A stretch of DNA of 6,526 bases from Lachnospiraceae bacterium (GCA_003447895.1 DLYC01000273.1:1-6526), one strand, 5' to 3'. Shown: positions 1-5,950, counted from the stretch's first letter. Numbers and translations: made by a program. Notes: generated by a model from the sequence alone, not told the origin.

Positions 1-84
1 GCTGTTTATGCCTAATCTTCCACGCCTGCCGCTAAGTGCACGACATAATCTCCCTCCAGGTCTCTGCAAATCTTCCCGACACAG

Positions 85-136
85 AAAAAACACGGGGATT
101 TCGCATTAATCAATCAATTAATGCGAAATCCCCGTG
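85..136 (-). terminator. Intrinsic terminator of the regulator/membrane-protein operon
   Basis: Bases 91-110 are perfectly complementary to 117-136, giving a 20-bp stem with a 6-base loop (111-116). Read on the minus strand, the stem is followed at once by six T residues (90-85). It sits 43 bases past the stop codon of the membrane protein gene, so it most likely ends the two-gene transcript. The plus-strand side has no comparable T run, so it is probably one-directional. The stem is longer than most intrinsic terminators need. Confidence 0.93.
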
Positions 137-152
137 AATAATCTTCCGGGAT

Positions 153-194
153 CGCCCCATCATGTTCGCCCCATCATCTTCACCCCATCACCTT
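153..194. repeat. Three imperfect 14-bp tandem repeats over a stop codon
   Basis: Three consecutive 14-base units (153-166, 167-180, 181-194) share the plus-strand core ccccatca and differ at only a few positions. The array covers the last codons and the stop of the membrane protein gene and runs into its 3' untranslated region. Because 14 is not a multiple of three, gain or loss of a unit could shift where the protein ends. It was probably made by replication slippage; no function can be read from it. Confidence 0.7.
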
Positions 195-866
195 CAGAAT
201 CATCTGCAGCCCGTACAGCACAAACGACAGCACGAGCGTGACAATCACAAGGCGAAGCCCGAAGACAAATCGGTCGCAGCGCAAGTGGAGCTTATCCAGA
301 TCTTCATTGATGATCGCGCGATAGAGAACGATCAGCTTGTGCTCCGCCTCCTCGATCGTGCCGCTGTCGAGCTTTTGCTCCGCGATCTTGTTGGGATCCA
401 GGCGGACGATATGCTCCGGCGCCAGCAGGCGCATGTAATAGACAAGATTCCATACATAAGTGACCGACACGGCGATGCAGGCAATGATATACAGCACGGA
501 AAGGATATCATGCACGGCGCTGCCGTTCATCTTAAGCTCCGGAATGCTTCCGAACAGGCTTGTGATGAAGACAAACATGAATCCGAGGAAAGTCACCGTG
601 ATGTAGACCTTGTTGTCAAGTTTATTGCTTCTTTCGAAGAGATTCTGGTACTCGATCCTGAGGGATTCCAGTTCTTGCTCGGCCCCCATACCGCTGCCGC
701 TTTTATGCTGACTTCTGTGCCTGCGGAAATTGTGGTCTCCGCTGGCCGCACCTGCCGAGGCCTCCTCACGGGCGACGCCCGCCGAAGGCCCTTGCTCTTC
801 CGGAAGTTCTTCGCGGACGGCGCCCGCCTCCGCCGCCAAGTTCACTTCATTTTTCTCAAAATCCAT
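180..866 (-). CDS. Unrecognised membrane protein with coiled coil and three predicted TM segments
   Basis: I do not recognise this 228-residue protein. Residues 1-60 are Ala/Glu/Gly-rich and probably disordered. Residues about 62-85 are charged and probably helical or coiled-coil. Hydrophobic segments lie at about 88-106 and 121-145, ending in YYMRLL. A charged, helix-prone stretch (about 150-200) with APEHIVRLDP and LYRAIINED follows, then a third hydrophobic segment (about 202-224) near the C-terminus. No signal peptide or enzymatic motif is visible. The ATG at 866 is chosen because an AGGAGG lies six bases upstream; an upstream ATG at 929 has no ribosome binding site and would add an Arg-rich N-terminus. 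The gene follows the PrpR-type regulator by 66 bases and shares its terminator, so co-transcription is likely. The layout of two TM segments plus a helical region loosely recalls SLATT-type proteins, but that is only a shape resemblance. Confidence 0.78.
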   Translation of the reverse strand: MDFEKNEVNLAAEAGAVREELPEEQGPSAGVAREEASAGAASGDHNFRRHRSQHKSGSGMGAEQELESLRIEYQNLFERSNKLDNKVYITVTFLGFMFVFITSLFGSIPELKMNGSAVHDILSVLYIIACIAVSVTYVWNLVYYMRLLAPEHIVRLDPNKIAEQKLDSGTIEEAEHKLIVLYRAIINEDLDKLHLRCDRFVFGLRLVIVTLVLSFVLYGLQMILKVMG

Positions 867-872
867 TCGCCG

Positions 873-878
873 CCTCCT
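873..878 (-). promoter_or_regulatory. Ribosome binding site deciding the membrane protein start
   Basis: A perfect AGGAGG on the minus strand sits six bases before the ATG at 866. No comparable site precedes the longer in-frame ATG at 929, so translation most likely begins at 866. Confidence 0.85.
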
Positions 879-890
879 GCCTGCGCCCAA

Positions 891-907
891 GGCTCGCAGC
901 GCGAGCC
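891..907 (-). other. Intercistronic hairpin between regulator and membrane protein gene
   Basis: GGCTCGC (891-897) and GCGAGCC (901-907) pair perfectly around a 3-base loop, giving a GC-rich 7-bp stem. On the transcript it lies after the regulator stop codon and 12 bases ahead of the ribosome binding site at 873-878. The following bases are TTGGGCG, not a T run, so it is unlikely to terminate. It may protect the 3' end of the upstream message or modulate translation of the next gene. Confidence 0.65.
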
Positions 908-932
908 GCAGCGCTTTCTCCGCATTCAACCG

Positions 933-2834
933 TCAAAACGAAAAATCCTTCTCAATCCCATATTTCTTGATGCGCCGCCACAGCGTCGTCTTGCTTATCC
1001 CGAGCTCCGCGGCCACCTTTTCGCGGTTTCCGCCATACTTTTTGAGAAGCTCGGCGATCCTGGCGGCCTCCTTGTCTTTGTAGAGCACAACTTTTTCCGT
1101 GCCCGGAAGGATGTCCGGAAGGATCTGCTCCATCTGTTTTTTGACAAAGGCTTCGTCAATGCTTCTCTTCTCCGTGAGCAGAACGATCCTCTCCGTGACG
1201 CTCGCCATCTGTTCCAGGTTCCCCGGCCAGTCGTATTCCTGGACAAAGCGCAGGGCTCCCTGTGTCATGTGGATGTATCTCTTATACTGCTTCTGCCACT
1301 GATCGATATAGTGATTGAACCAAAACAGTGTGTATTCCTTCTGGTGCCTGAGGGGCGGAATTTCCGTGCTCAGACTTGAGAGCGCGTAGTAGAGATCCTG
1401 CCTGAACTCCCCTTTCTCCACTTTGGCGGCAAGGTTTACGCTCGTGGAAGCGATCACTCTCACCTTTGTAAAGCTGACCCTGTGAGAGCCGTTATGCATA
1501 AATTTGCCGCGGATCAGGTTGAGCATCTTGTACTGGCTCTCTCTCGAGAGCATCTCTATGCCGTTGAGGTAAAGTGTTCCGTCCGCCGCCAGCTCGGCAA
1601 GACACGGCGGCGTTCCCTGTCTGCTCGTATAGCTGCCAAAGAGCATATCGTCGAGGGTCTCCGGCATCCACGCGTCGCAGTCCACCGGCACGAATGCGCT
1701 TTTGCTCAGCGGACTTGCATTATGGATCGCCTGGGCCAGGAACTCCGCGCCCGACCCTTTCTCTCCCAGGATCAGAACCGGGGCAGAATACTGGGCGATC
1801 TTCCTCACATATTGCTCGAGATTTTTGGTCTCTTTGCTGCCCACGTATAGTTGATCCACGGTAAAGTTCGCGATAAAGCCCCTCTGATAGAGTTCCTTAT
1901 GGAGCTCCGTGTCCATCTCGATGATCCGCCTGCCTTCCTGAAAGGTGAGCACCGCGCCCTGGATCCTGTTGTCGATGCGGATCGGCGCCACATTGACGAC
2001 GATCTCCATCTTCTGGCTGTTTACATAGATGGAGTACCCTTCTTTTCCCTGTATGAGCGCATCATCCAGCACCTTTCTGCGGATGCTGGGAATGACCTGC
2101 TGTACGCGCTTTCCTACAGGGTCCCCCAGATATCTCTCCAGGAAATTGTGCCCGCTGCGGTTGATCCTCTTGATCACGCCGTCATTGTCCACCTGCATGA
2201 TCCCCGTAAATGTGTAATTCAGCATCACATCCATTTCGGCGTTGTTGGTCTTGGCCAGTTCGATCGCGTAGGAAACTCTCTCCGCCGTCTCCAGCGCATT
2301 TGACAGGCTTTCCATGCCGGCCGGGATCTTGAAACTGGGTATGCCCAGCTCCTGCGCTCTTTCGCAGGCAGTATCGCCTCCGATAATTGCTTCGCAGCCT
2401 TCCTGCGCAGCCCGGTCCACGTAGGTGACCAGCTGGTCGTTTTCGGTCACCATATATTTGACCAGGCGGATGTCGAAAAGCTCGTCATAATGGTCCGTAT
2501 TGCCGAACATATTGCTGTATCCCACGAGGCCGATTTTGGGATGCCTGGTCCCCACCTGCTTTCTGAGGGCGCGGATCACGAGCCCCATCTCCTGTGTCGT
2601 GACCTTCATCTCGACAAGAGGAATCGTCACATTTTCTCTGAGAAGCTGTGCCTGAACGCCTCTGGCGATGATCAGCTCACACCCTTTCTCTTCCAGTTCT
2701 CTCCCCCGCCGCACGACTGTCTCCGTGTGCGCTCTTTCCACGCACATCACGTCCAGGGAACGGACCTTCTCGGTCATCCTGATGATCTGTTCCTGCTGCG
2801 CGGGATAAGGAAGAAGAATTGCGGTTTTGGTCAT
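933..2834 (-). CDS. PrpR-N / PAS / degenerate AAA+ / Fis-HTH transcriptional regulator
   Basis: This 633-residue protein has the architecture of a PrpR-type sigma-54 activator. Residues about 5-195 are a PrpR N-terminal sensor domain (CELIIARG near 52-59, IPLVEMKVT near 71-79, IGGDTACERA near 151-160). Residues about 200-305 look like a PAS domain, about 320-550 an AAA+ domain, and about 588-627 a Fis-type helix-turn-helix (AAELGISKTTLWRRIKKYGI at 608-627). The ATPase is degenerate. Walker A reads GEKGSGAE (357-364) with Ala for the catalytic Lys; Walker B reads GTLYLNGI (419-426) with Asn and Gly for Asp and Glu; no GAFTGA follows LFG (398-400); the sensor II Arg is Glu541. Arg478 of FRQDLYY remains. 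It probably binds DNA and senses a small acid but cannot remodel sigma-54 holoenzyme; control at sigma-A promoters, as with TyrR, is an inference. Its position beside the gud genes makes them the likely target. The start has a strong ribosome binding site. Confidence 0.93.
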   Translation of the reverse strand: MTKTAILLPYPAQQEQIIRMTEKVRSLDVMCVERAHTETVVRRGRELEEKGCELIIARGVQAQLLRENVTIPLVEMKVTTQEMGLVIRALRKQVGTRHPKIGLVGYSNMFGNTDHYDELFDIRLVKYMVTENDQLVTYVDRAAQEGCEAIIGGDTACERAQELGIPSFKIPAGMESLSNALETAERVSYAIELAKTNNAEMDVMLNYTFTGIMQVDNDGVIKRINRSGHNFLERYLGDPVGKRVQQVIPSIRRKVLDDALIQGKEGYSIYVNSQKMEIVVNVAPIRIDNRIQGAVLTFQEGRRIIEMDTELHKELYQRGFIANFTVDQLYVGSKETKNLEQYVRKIAQYSAPVLILGEKGSGAEFLAQAIHNASPLSKSAFVPVDCDAWMPETLDDMLFGSYTSRQGTPPCLAELAADGTLYLNGIEMLSRESQYKMLNLIRGKFMHNGSHRVSFTKVRVIASTSVNLAAKVEKGEFRQDLYYALSSLSTEIPPLRHQKEYTLFWFNHYIDQWQKQYKRYIHMTQGALRFVQEYDWPGNLEQMASVTERIVLLTEKRSIDEAFVKKQMEQILPDILPGTEKVVLYKDKEAARIAELLKKYGGNREKVAAELGISKTTLWRRIKKYGIEKDFSF

Positions 2835-2839
2835 AGTCC

Positions 2840-2845
2840 CCTCCT
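2840..2845 (-). promoter_or_regulatory. Ribosome binding site of the PrpR-type regulator
   Basis: AGGAGG on the minus strand, extended by two further G residues, ends five bases before the ATG at 2834. It supports that start; the PrpR-N domain begins within the first few residues after it. Confidence 0.85.
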
Positions 2846-2873
2846 GAATCTTGTGCTACTGTCTCCTGCGCAC

Positions 2874-2903
2874 AGTATACAGGCCGTTTTCCGCGGTATC
2901 CAA
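2874..2903 (-). promoter_or_regulatory. Candidate sigma-A promoter of the regulator gene
   Basis: On the minus strand, TTGGAT (2903-2898) and TATACT (2879-2874) are separated by 18 bases. This matches a housekeeping -35/-10 pair with two mismatches in the -35 and one in the -10. Transcription would start near 2867 and give a leader of about 33 bases containing the ribosome binding site. No good sigma-54 -24/-12 element is visible, although the product looks like a sigma-54 activator. Confidence 0.55.
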
Positions 2904-3000
2904 TTGCAATATTCACAAATTTGTTCTCAATTTTGCCTGTTTTGGATAAATCGCCAAAATTTGCACCATTTTGCGTTTCGTAATTGAAATGTTTGTTTCA
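2901..3000. promoter_or_regulatory. Group of AT-rich dyads upstream of the regulator (candidate operators)
   Basis: Four inverted repeats lie just upstream of or touching the candidate -35: ATTGCAAT (2903-2910), ACAAATTTGT (2915-2924), TTTTGG-8-CCAAAA (2940-2959) and TGAAA-6-TTTCA (2985-3000). The centres of the second and third are 30 bp apart, about three helical turns. Short AT-rich palindromes occur by chance, so the group is a suggestion. Its place between the regulator promoter and the end of the gud operon fits binding sites for autoregulation. Confidence 0.35.
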
Positions 3001-3011
3001 TATTATTGGTC

Positions 3012-3064
3012 AAAAAACAGACCGCCTGCAGATTCTGCTCCTCATCAGCAGCTGCAGGCAGCCT
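3012..3064 (-). terminator. Intrinsic terminator of the gud operon
   Basis: GCCTGCAG (3024-3031) pairs with CTGCAGGC (3052-3059), and an inner CTGCT (3035-3039) pairs with AGCAG (3047-3051) across a 3-base bulge. On the transcript the stem base can extend by five more pairs, two of them G-U, out to 3064/3019. One unpaired G then leads into six T residues (3017-3012). It lies 71 bases beyond the glycerate kinase stop and separates the gud operon from the regulator promoter. Confidence 0.88.
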
Positions 3065-3091
3065 TATCACCTTGGTATTCGGTTTTTTATT

Positions 3092-3129
3092 CGAACTTAC
3101 TTATTTTATCCGAACTTACTTATTTTATC
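3092..3129. repeat. Perfect 19-bp tandem duplication behind the glycerate kinase gene
   Basis: The 19-base unit at 3092-3110 (cgaacttacttattttatc) is repeated exactly at 3111-3129. A shorter degenerate copy, cgcttcttatc (3130-3140), overlaps the stop codon of the kinase gene. On the minus strand each copy carries GGATAA, and the units place extra TAA codons right after the gene. It looks like a slippage product in the AT-rich 3' untranslated region. Confidence 0.85.
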
Positions 3130-3135
3130 CGCTTC

Positions 3136-4365
3136 TTATCCTATTAATGCGACCGCCACATCGTTGACATTCGTGCCTGTGGGGCCGGTCATGATCAGTC
3201 CGCCGACCTTTCCGAGCGCGTGGTACGCGTCGTTGTCCGCGAGGACCGCATGGATATCGATTCCCTGAGCGGCAAGCTCCTTCACGGTATCGCCGTCCAC
3301 ATAGCCGCCGGCCGCATCGGTGGGTCCGTCTGTCCCGTCACTTCCGACCGAGAAGACGGCTGCTCCCGCTATGCCGCTTATGCCGGGCGCCGCAGCCAGC
3401 GCCAGTTCCTGGTTGCGTCCTCCGAGCCCTTTGCCCGTCAGATGCACGACCGTCTCGCCGCCTGCTATATAGGCCAGTTTCTTTCCGTCCGCGGCATGAG
3501 TCCTGATGATGCCCGAGAGGAAGACTCCCGCGTCCCTGGCCTCACAGGTCAGCTGATCGGTGAGCATGATCGGCTCGTAGCCCAGCTCCCGGCATTTGAC
3601 TGCCGCCGCCGCGCACAGCTCCCTGACACTTCCGGTGATCATCGTTGTCACATTTGTCAGTTCCTTGGGCGTCTCCTGTTCCAGAAGCGCCATGGCTTCC
3701 CCGGAGAGCTTAAGGCCGTATCGGGCCACGATCTCCTTTGCCTGTTCACAGGTAGAGCTGTCCGGATAGGCGGGACCGCTGGCGATCATATCCAGCGGAT
3801 CTCCGATGATGTCGCTCAGCACAATGCTGCGGACATGCGCGGGCGCGCAGGCAAGCGCGAATTTCCCGCCCTTTACCGCCGAGAGGCGCTTTCTGAGCGT
3901 GTTCATCTCCACGATGTCCGCGCCGCAGGCGAGAAGCTGCCTGGTAATATCCTGCAGCTCTTCTCCGCTGACCAGCGGCCGCTCGAAGAGCGCGCTGCCG
4001 CCTCCGGAGAGCAGGAACAGGACCGTGTCTTTTTCCGTCAGCCCGCTTACCGCATCCAGTGCTGCCGCTGTCGCCTTGAAGCTGTTTTCGTCCGGCACGG
4101 GGTGCCCGGCTTCATAGCAGGTCACACCGGGGATCTCCGCCATCACGTGATCATATTTGGTCACAACTACGCCGCCGTCGACTCTGCCCAGAGTATCTAC
4201 GGCTGCTTTTGCCATCTGCCAGGCTGCCTTTCCGGCCGCCACCAGAATTGTTTTGCCGTCCGAATGATAATCACGCAGCGCTCTCTCGACCGCCTCGTCC
4301 GGAAGTACTGCCGTAAGTGAAGCTTTTACGATTTTATTTGCATTACTTCTTAAAGCTGAATCCAT
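3136..4365 (-). CDS. Glycerate 2-kinase, MOFRL family
   Basis: This 409-residue protein phosphorylates D-glycerate, most likely to 2-phosphoglycerate, in the cytoplasm. It shows the family's two-domain layout: an N-terminal DUF4147-like domain with AAGKAAWQMA (43-52), EAGHPVPDE (85-93), LLSGGGSALFERP (118-130), AVKGGKFA (163-170) and LSDIIGDPLDMIASGP (183-198), then a C-terminal MOFRL domain with GGETVVHLTGKGLGGRNQE (302-320), GSDGTDGPTDAAGG (341-354) and TGPTGTNVNDVA (393-404). The conserved Lys of AAGKAA and Arg of GGRNQE are present and the length is normal. The ATG at 4365 is chosen over one 40 codons upstream because AGGGGGGAG sits six bases before it and the family homology begins there. 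It lies 88 bases after the dehydratase paralogue and closes the glucarate route. Such proteins are often called hydroxypyruvate reductase (TtuD) in databases, but the family is a kinase. It is unrelated in sequence to the GarK type. Confidence 0.93.
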   Translation of the reverse strand: MDSALRSNANKIVKASLTAVLPDEAVERALRDYHSDGKTILVAAGKAAWQMAKAAVDTLGRVDGGVVVTKYDHVMAEIPGVTCYEAGHPVPDENSFKATAAALDAVSGLTEKDTVLFLLSGGGSALFERPLVSGEELQDITRQLLACGADIVEMNTLRKRLSAVKGGKFALACAPAHVRSIVLSDIIGDPLDMIASGPAYPDSSTCEQAKEIVARYGLKLSGEAMALLEQETPKELTNVTTMITGSVRELCAAAAVKCRELGYEPIMLTDQLTCEARDAGVFLSGIIRTHAADGKKLAYIAGGETVVHLTGKGLGGRNQELALAAAPGISGIAGAAVFSVGSDGTDGPTDAAGGYVDGDTVKELAAQGIDIHAVLADNDAYHALGKVGGLIMTGPTGTNVNDVAVALIG

Positions 4366-4371
4366 ATTGTT

Positions 4372-4380
4372 CTCCCCCCT
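4372..4380 (-). promoter_or_regulatory. Ribosome binding site deciding the glycerate kinase start
   Basis: AGGGGGGAG on the minus strand ends six bases before the ATG at 4365. It is G-rich rather than a perfect AGGAGG but gives good anti-Shine-Dalgarno pairing, and it favours 4365 over the in-frame ATG at 4485. Confidence 0.75.
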
Positions 4381-4394
4381 GTTAAGGCGCACGG

Positions 4395-4410
4395 GCCGCC
4401 TTTCGGCGGC
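4395..4410 (-). other. GNRA-capped intercistronic hairpin
   Basis: GCCGCC and GGCGGC form a 6-bp all-GC stem. Read on the transcript, the loop is GAAA, a stable GNRA tetraloop. It lies in the 88-base gap between the dehydratase paralogue and the kinase, 14 bases upstream of the kinase ribosome binding site. No T run follows, so it is not a classical terminator. It could block 3' exonucleases, mark a processing site or tune kinase translation. Confidence 0.65.
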
Positions 4411-4453
4411 GTCATCCTTTCCGCACGCGTGGTCAAAATATCCTGTCCCCCGG

Positions 4454-5809
4454 TTACCGCACAAGGCAGGGCTTTTTGTGGTCATAGACCCAGTTCGGGA
4501 TCAGGTACTGCATCGCCTTGGCGTCATCCCTGTCGTGGGAAGGAAGGCTGTTGTAAAGTCTGTTCGCCTCCATGACACGGTCCATGTTGAGGTGCACGCC
4601 CAGTCCGGGTGCATCCGGCACCTGGAGTTTTCCGCCGATGATCTGCGGCGTGTCGTCCAGAAGGTTCTGTCCGTCCTGCCAGATCCAGTGGGTATCGAGA
4701 GGAGCCGGCGCTCCGACTGCTGCCGCGCCGACCTGCGCGAAAGCTGCCAGCGTGATGTCGAAGTGGTTGTTGGAATGTACGCCCCAGGTAAGTCCCCAGG
4801 AGTTCAGGAGCTGCGACATGCGGATCGCGCCGTCAAAGCCCCAGAAATGAGGATCCGCCAGAATAATGTCACAGGCATTGAGGCTCACCGTGTGATAGAA
4901 CTGGCGCCAGTCCGTGGCGATCATGTTGGTGGCCACCTGGAACTGCGTCGCGTTTTTGAACTCGCGCATGATCTCGCGGCTGGAGTATCCCGCTTCGGGT
5001 CCGCAGGGATCTTCCATATAAGTGATGACGCCGTGCATATCCTTGCACAGGTCGATGGCTTCTGCCAGGCTCCAGGCGCCGTTGGGGTCGATATTTACTC
5101 TTGCGTCGGGGAACCGCTTCTTGAGGGCCTTCATGGCCTCCATTTCCTCTTCTCCGCGCAGGACGCCGCCCTTGAGCTTGAAGTTTGCAAATCCGTATTT
5201 TTCCTGCAGCGCTTCGGCTTCCTCGACGATCCTTGCGGGCGTCAGGATCTCCTCTCTGCGCAGCCTGAACCAGGGATCGCTGCTGTCGGACTCATCCAGG
5301 TACTGCATGTCGCCCGCCGGCACCTTGTGCCTGTCGGAGACATAGAACAGGTATCCCAGCATTTCCACTTCTTTCCTCTGCTGGCCTTCTCCCATCAGGT
5401 CGCACATGGGAACGCCGAGGAACTGGCCGAACAGGTCCATCATGGCGCACTCGATCGCCCACTCGCTCTTGACAACAAATTTCAGCTTGCTGATATCCAG
5501 CGTCTGGATTCCTTCGCCGTCGTCTTCCGCCGCGGGATTCGCCAGTTTGTGGATCTGCTGCAGCACCTTTCTGTACTGGGAAATCTGCTGTCCCTCGACA
5601 AGAGGTTTCATGGCATTGAGGCAGTCACAGGTGTAGTCTCCGCCGTGGATCTCACCGATGCCCGTGTGTCCCGCATTGTCCTCGAGAATAACGAGGTTTC
5701 TTGTAAAGCACGGTGCATGTGCGCCGGACAGCGTCATCAGCATACTGTCATAGCCGGCAACAGGCACGACAGTCATCTTCGTAATTACCGGTGTCTGTGT
5801 TATTTGCAT
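4454..5809 (-). CDS. Second glucarate dehydratase paralogue (GudX-like), enolase superfamily
   Basis: This 451-residue enolase-superfamily protein is predicted to dehydrate D-glucarate or L-idarate to 5-keto-4-deoxyglucarate, with Mg2+. Every active-site element I recall from E. coli GudD is present: SGAHAPCFTRN (28-38), LGYLFYV (151-157), the general base in FKLKGG (Lys211/Lys213), metal ligands Asp241, the EDPCGPE segment (266-272) and Asn295 of ATNMI, the Asp319-His345 dyad in LADPHFW and HSNNHFD, His374 of DTHWIW and Arg427. It diverges from canonical GudD elsewhere: GEIHGGD instead of GEIPGGE, QVATN instead of PTATN, CDIILADPHFWGF instead of [13 protein letters not shown]. This recalls GudX, the low-activity paralogue of E. 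coli, though it could serve another aldarate. The start at 5809 has a perfect AGGAGG; a longer start at 5887 lacks one and runs through a hairpin. The gene is 141 bases behind the first dehydratase. Confidence 0.9.
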   Translation of the reverse strand: MQITQTPVITKMTVVPVAGYDSMLMTLSGAHAPCFTRNLVILEDNAGHTGIGEIHGGDYTCDCLNAMKPLVEGQQISQYRKVLQQIHKLANPAAEDDGEGIQTLDISKLKFVVKSEWAIECAMMDLFGQFLGVPMCDLMGEGQQRKEVEMLGYLFYVSDRHKVPAGDMQYLDESDSSDPWFRLRREEILTPARIVEEAEALQEKYGFANFKLKGGVLRGEEEMEAMKALKKRFPDARVNIDPNGAWSLAEAIDLCKDMHGVITYMEDPCGPEAGYSSREIMREFKNATQFQVATNMIATDWRQFYHTVSLNACDIILADPHFWGFDGAIRMSQLLNSWGLTWGVHSNNHFDITLAAFAQVGAAAVGAPAPLDTHWIWQDGQNLLDDTPQIIGGKLQVPDAPGLGVHLNMDRVMEANRLYNSLPSHDRDDAKAMQYLIPNWVYDHKKPCLVR

Positions 5810-5818
5810 TCCGAGATT

Positions 5819-5824
5819 CCTCCT
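5819..5824 (-). promoter_or_regulatory. Ribosome binding site deciding the start of the second dehydratase
   Basis: Perfect AGGAGG on the minus strand, nine bases before the ATG at 5809. It rules out the in-frame ATG at 5887, whose extra 26 residues have no counterpart in glucarate dehydratases. Confidence 0.85.
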
Positions 5825-5862
5825 AATCGCAAACAAAACTGTTAACGGAACCGTAAAGGAAA

Positions 5863-5897
5863 GCGGCAGTCCGCAGCCATCTGCCACGAACTGCCGC
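5863..5897 (-). other. Intercistronic hairpin between the two dehydratase genes (possible attenuator)
   Basis: GCGGCAGT (5863-5870) pairs perfectly with ACTGCCGC (5890-5897), and a small inner GCAG/CTGC hairpin (5873-5876, 5881-5884) fills the loop. On the transcript it is followed by TTTCCTTTACGG, an interrupted T-rich tract. That could give partial termination, or the structure could protect the upstream gudD message. It sits in a 141-base gap with no other gene. Confidence 0.6.
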
Positions 5898-5950
5898 CGC
5901 GTTTTACGTCATTGATTCAGTTAAGGTTACTTCGAAAGCATGTGCACGGA

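Noticed and set aside
18..116. Short plus-strand frame near the left edge and a four-codon minus-strand frame behind GGAGGGAG
   Set aside because: Too short and without homology. The first has no ribosome binding site and runs into the terminator stem; the second stops after four codons.
867..929. Arg-rich N-terminal extension of the membrane protein from the ATG at 929
   Set aside because: It lacks a ribosome binding site and is encoded through the intercistronic hairpin and the AGGAGG of the downstream start.
162..1379. Long plus-strand open frame opposite the regulator and membrane protein
   Set aside because: It is antisense to two well-supported genes, shows no family resemblance, crosses the gap between them and has no ribosome binding site. 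It is a by-product of GC-rich codon use on the other strand.
2953..2968. Possible sigma-54 -24/-12 element (TGGTGC-5-TTGG, minus strand)
   Set aside because: The -12 GC is replaced by GG at the required spacing and the -24 box is poor. A sigma-A-like promoter nearer the gene fits better.
3220..4320. Plus-strand open frame opposite glycerate kinase
   Set aside because: It is antisense to an unmistakable MOFRL kinase; the translation is Arg/His/Cys-rich without recognisable motifs.
4367..5845. Plus-strand 492-codon open frame opposite the second dehydratase
   Set aside because: It lies antisense to a gene with complete catalytic motifs; long shadows are common opposite such genes. No ribosome binding site or domain.
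5810..5887. N-terminal extension of the second dehydratase from the ATG at 5887
   Set aside because: No ribosome binding site at 5887, the extra residues have no family counterpart, and a perfect AGGAGG precedes the ATG at 5809.
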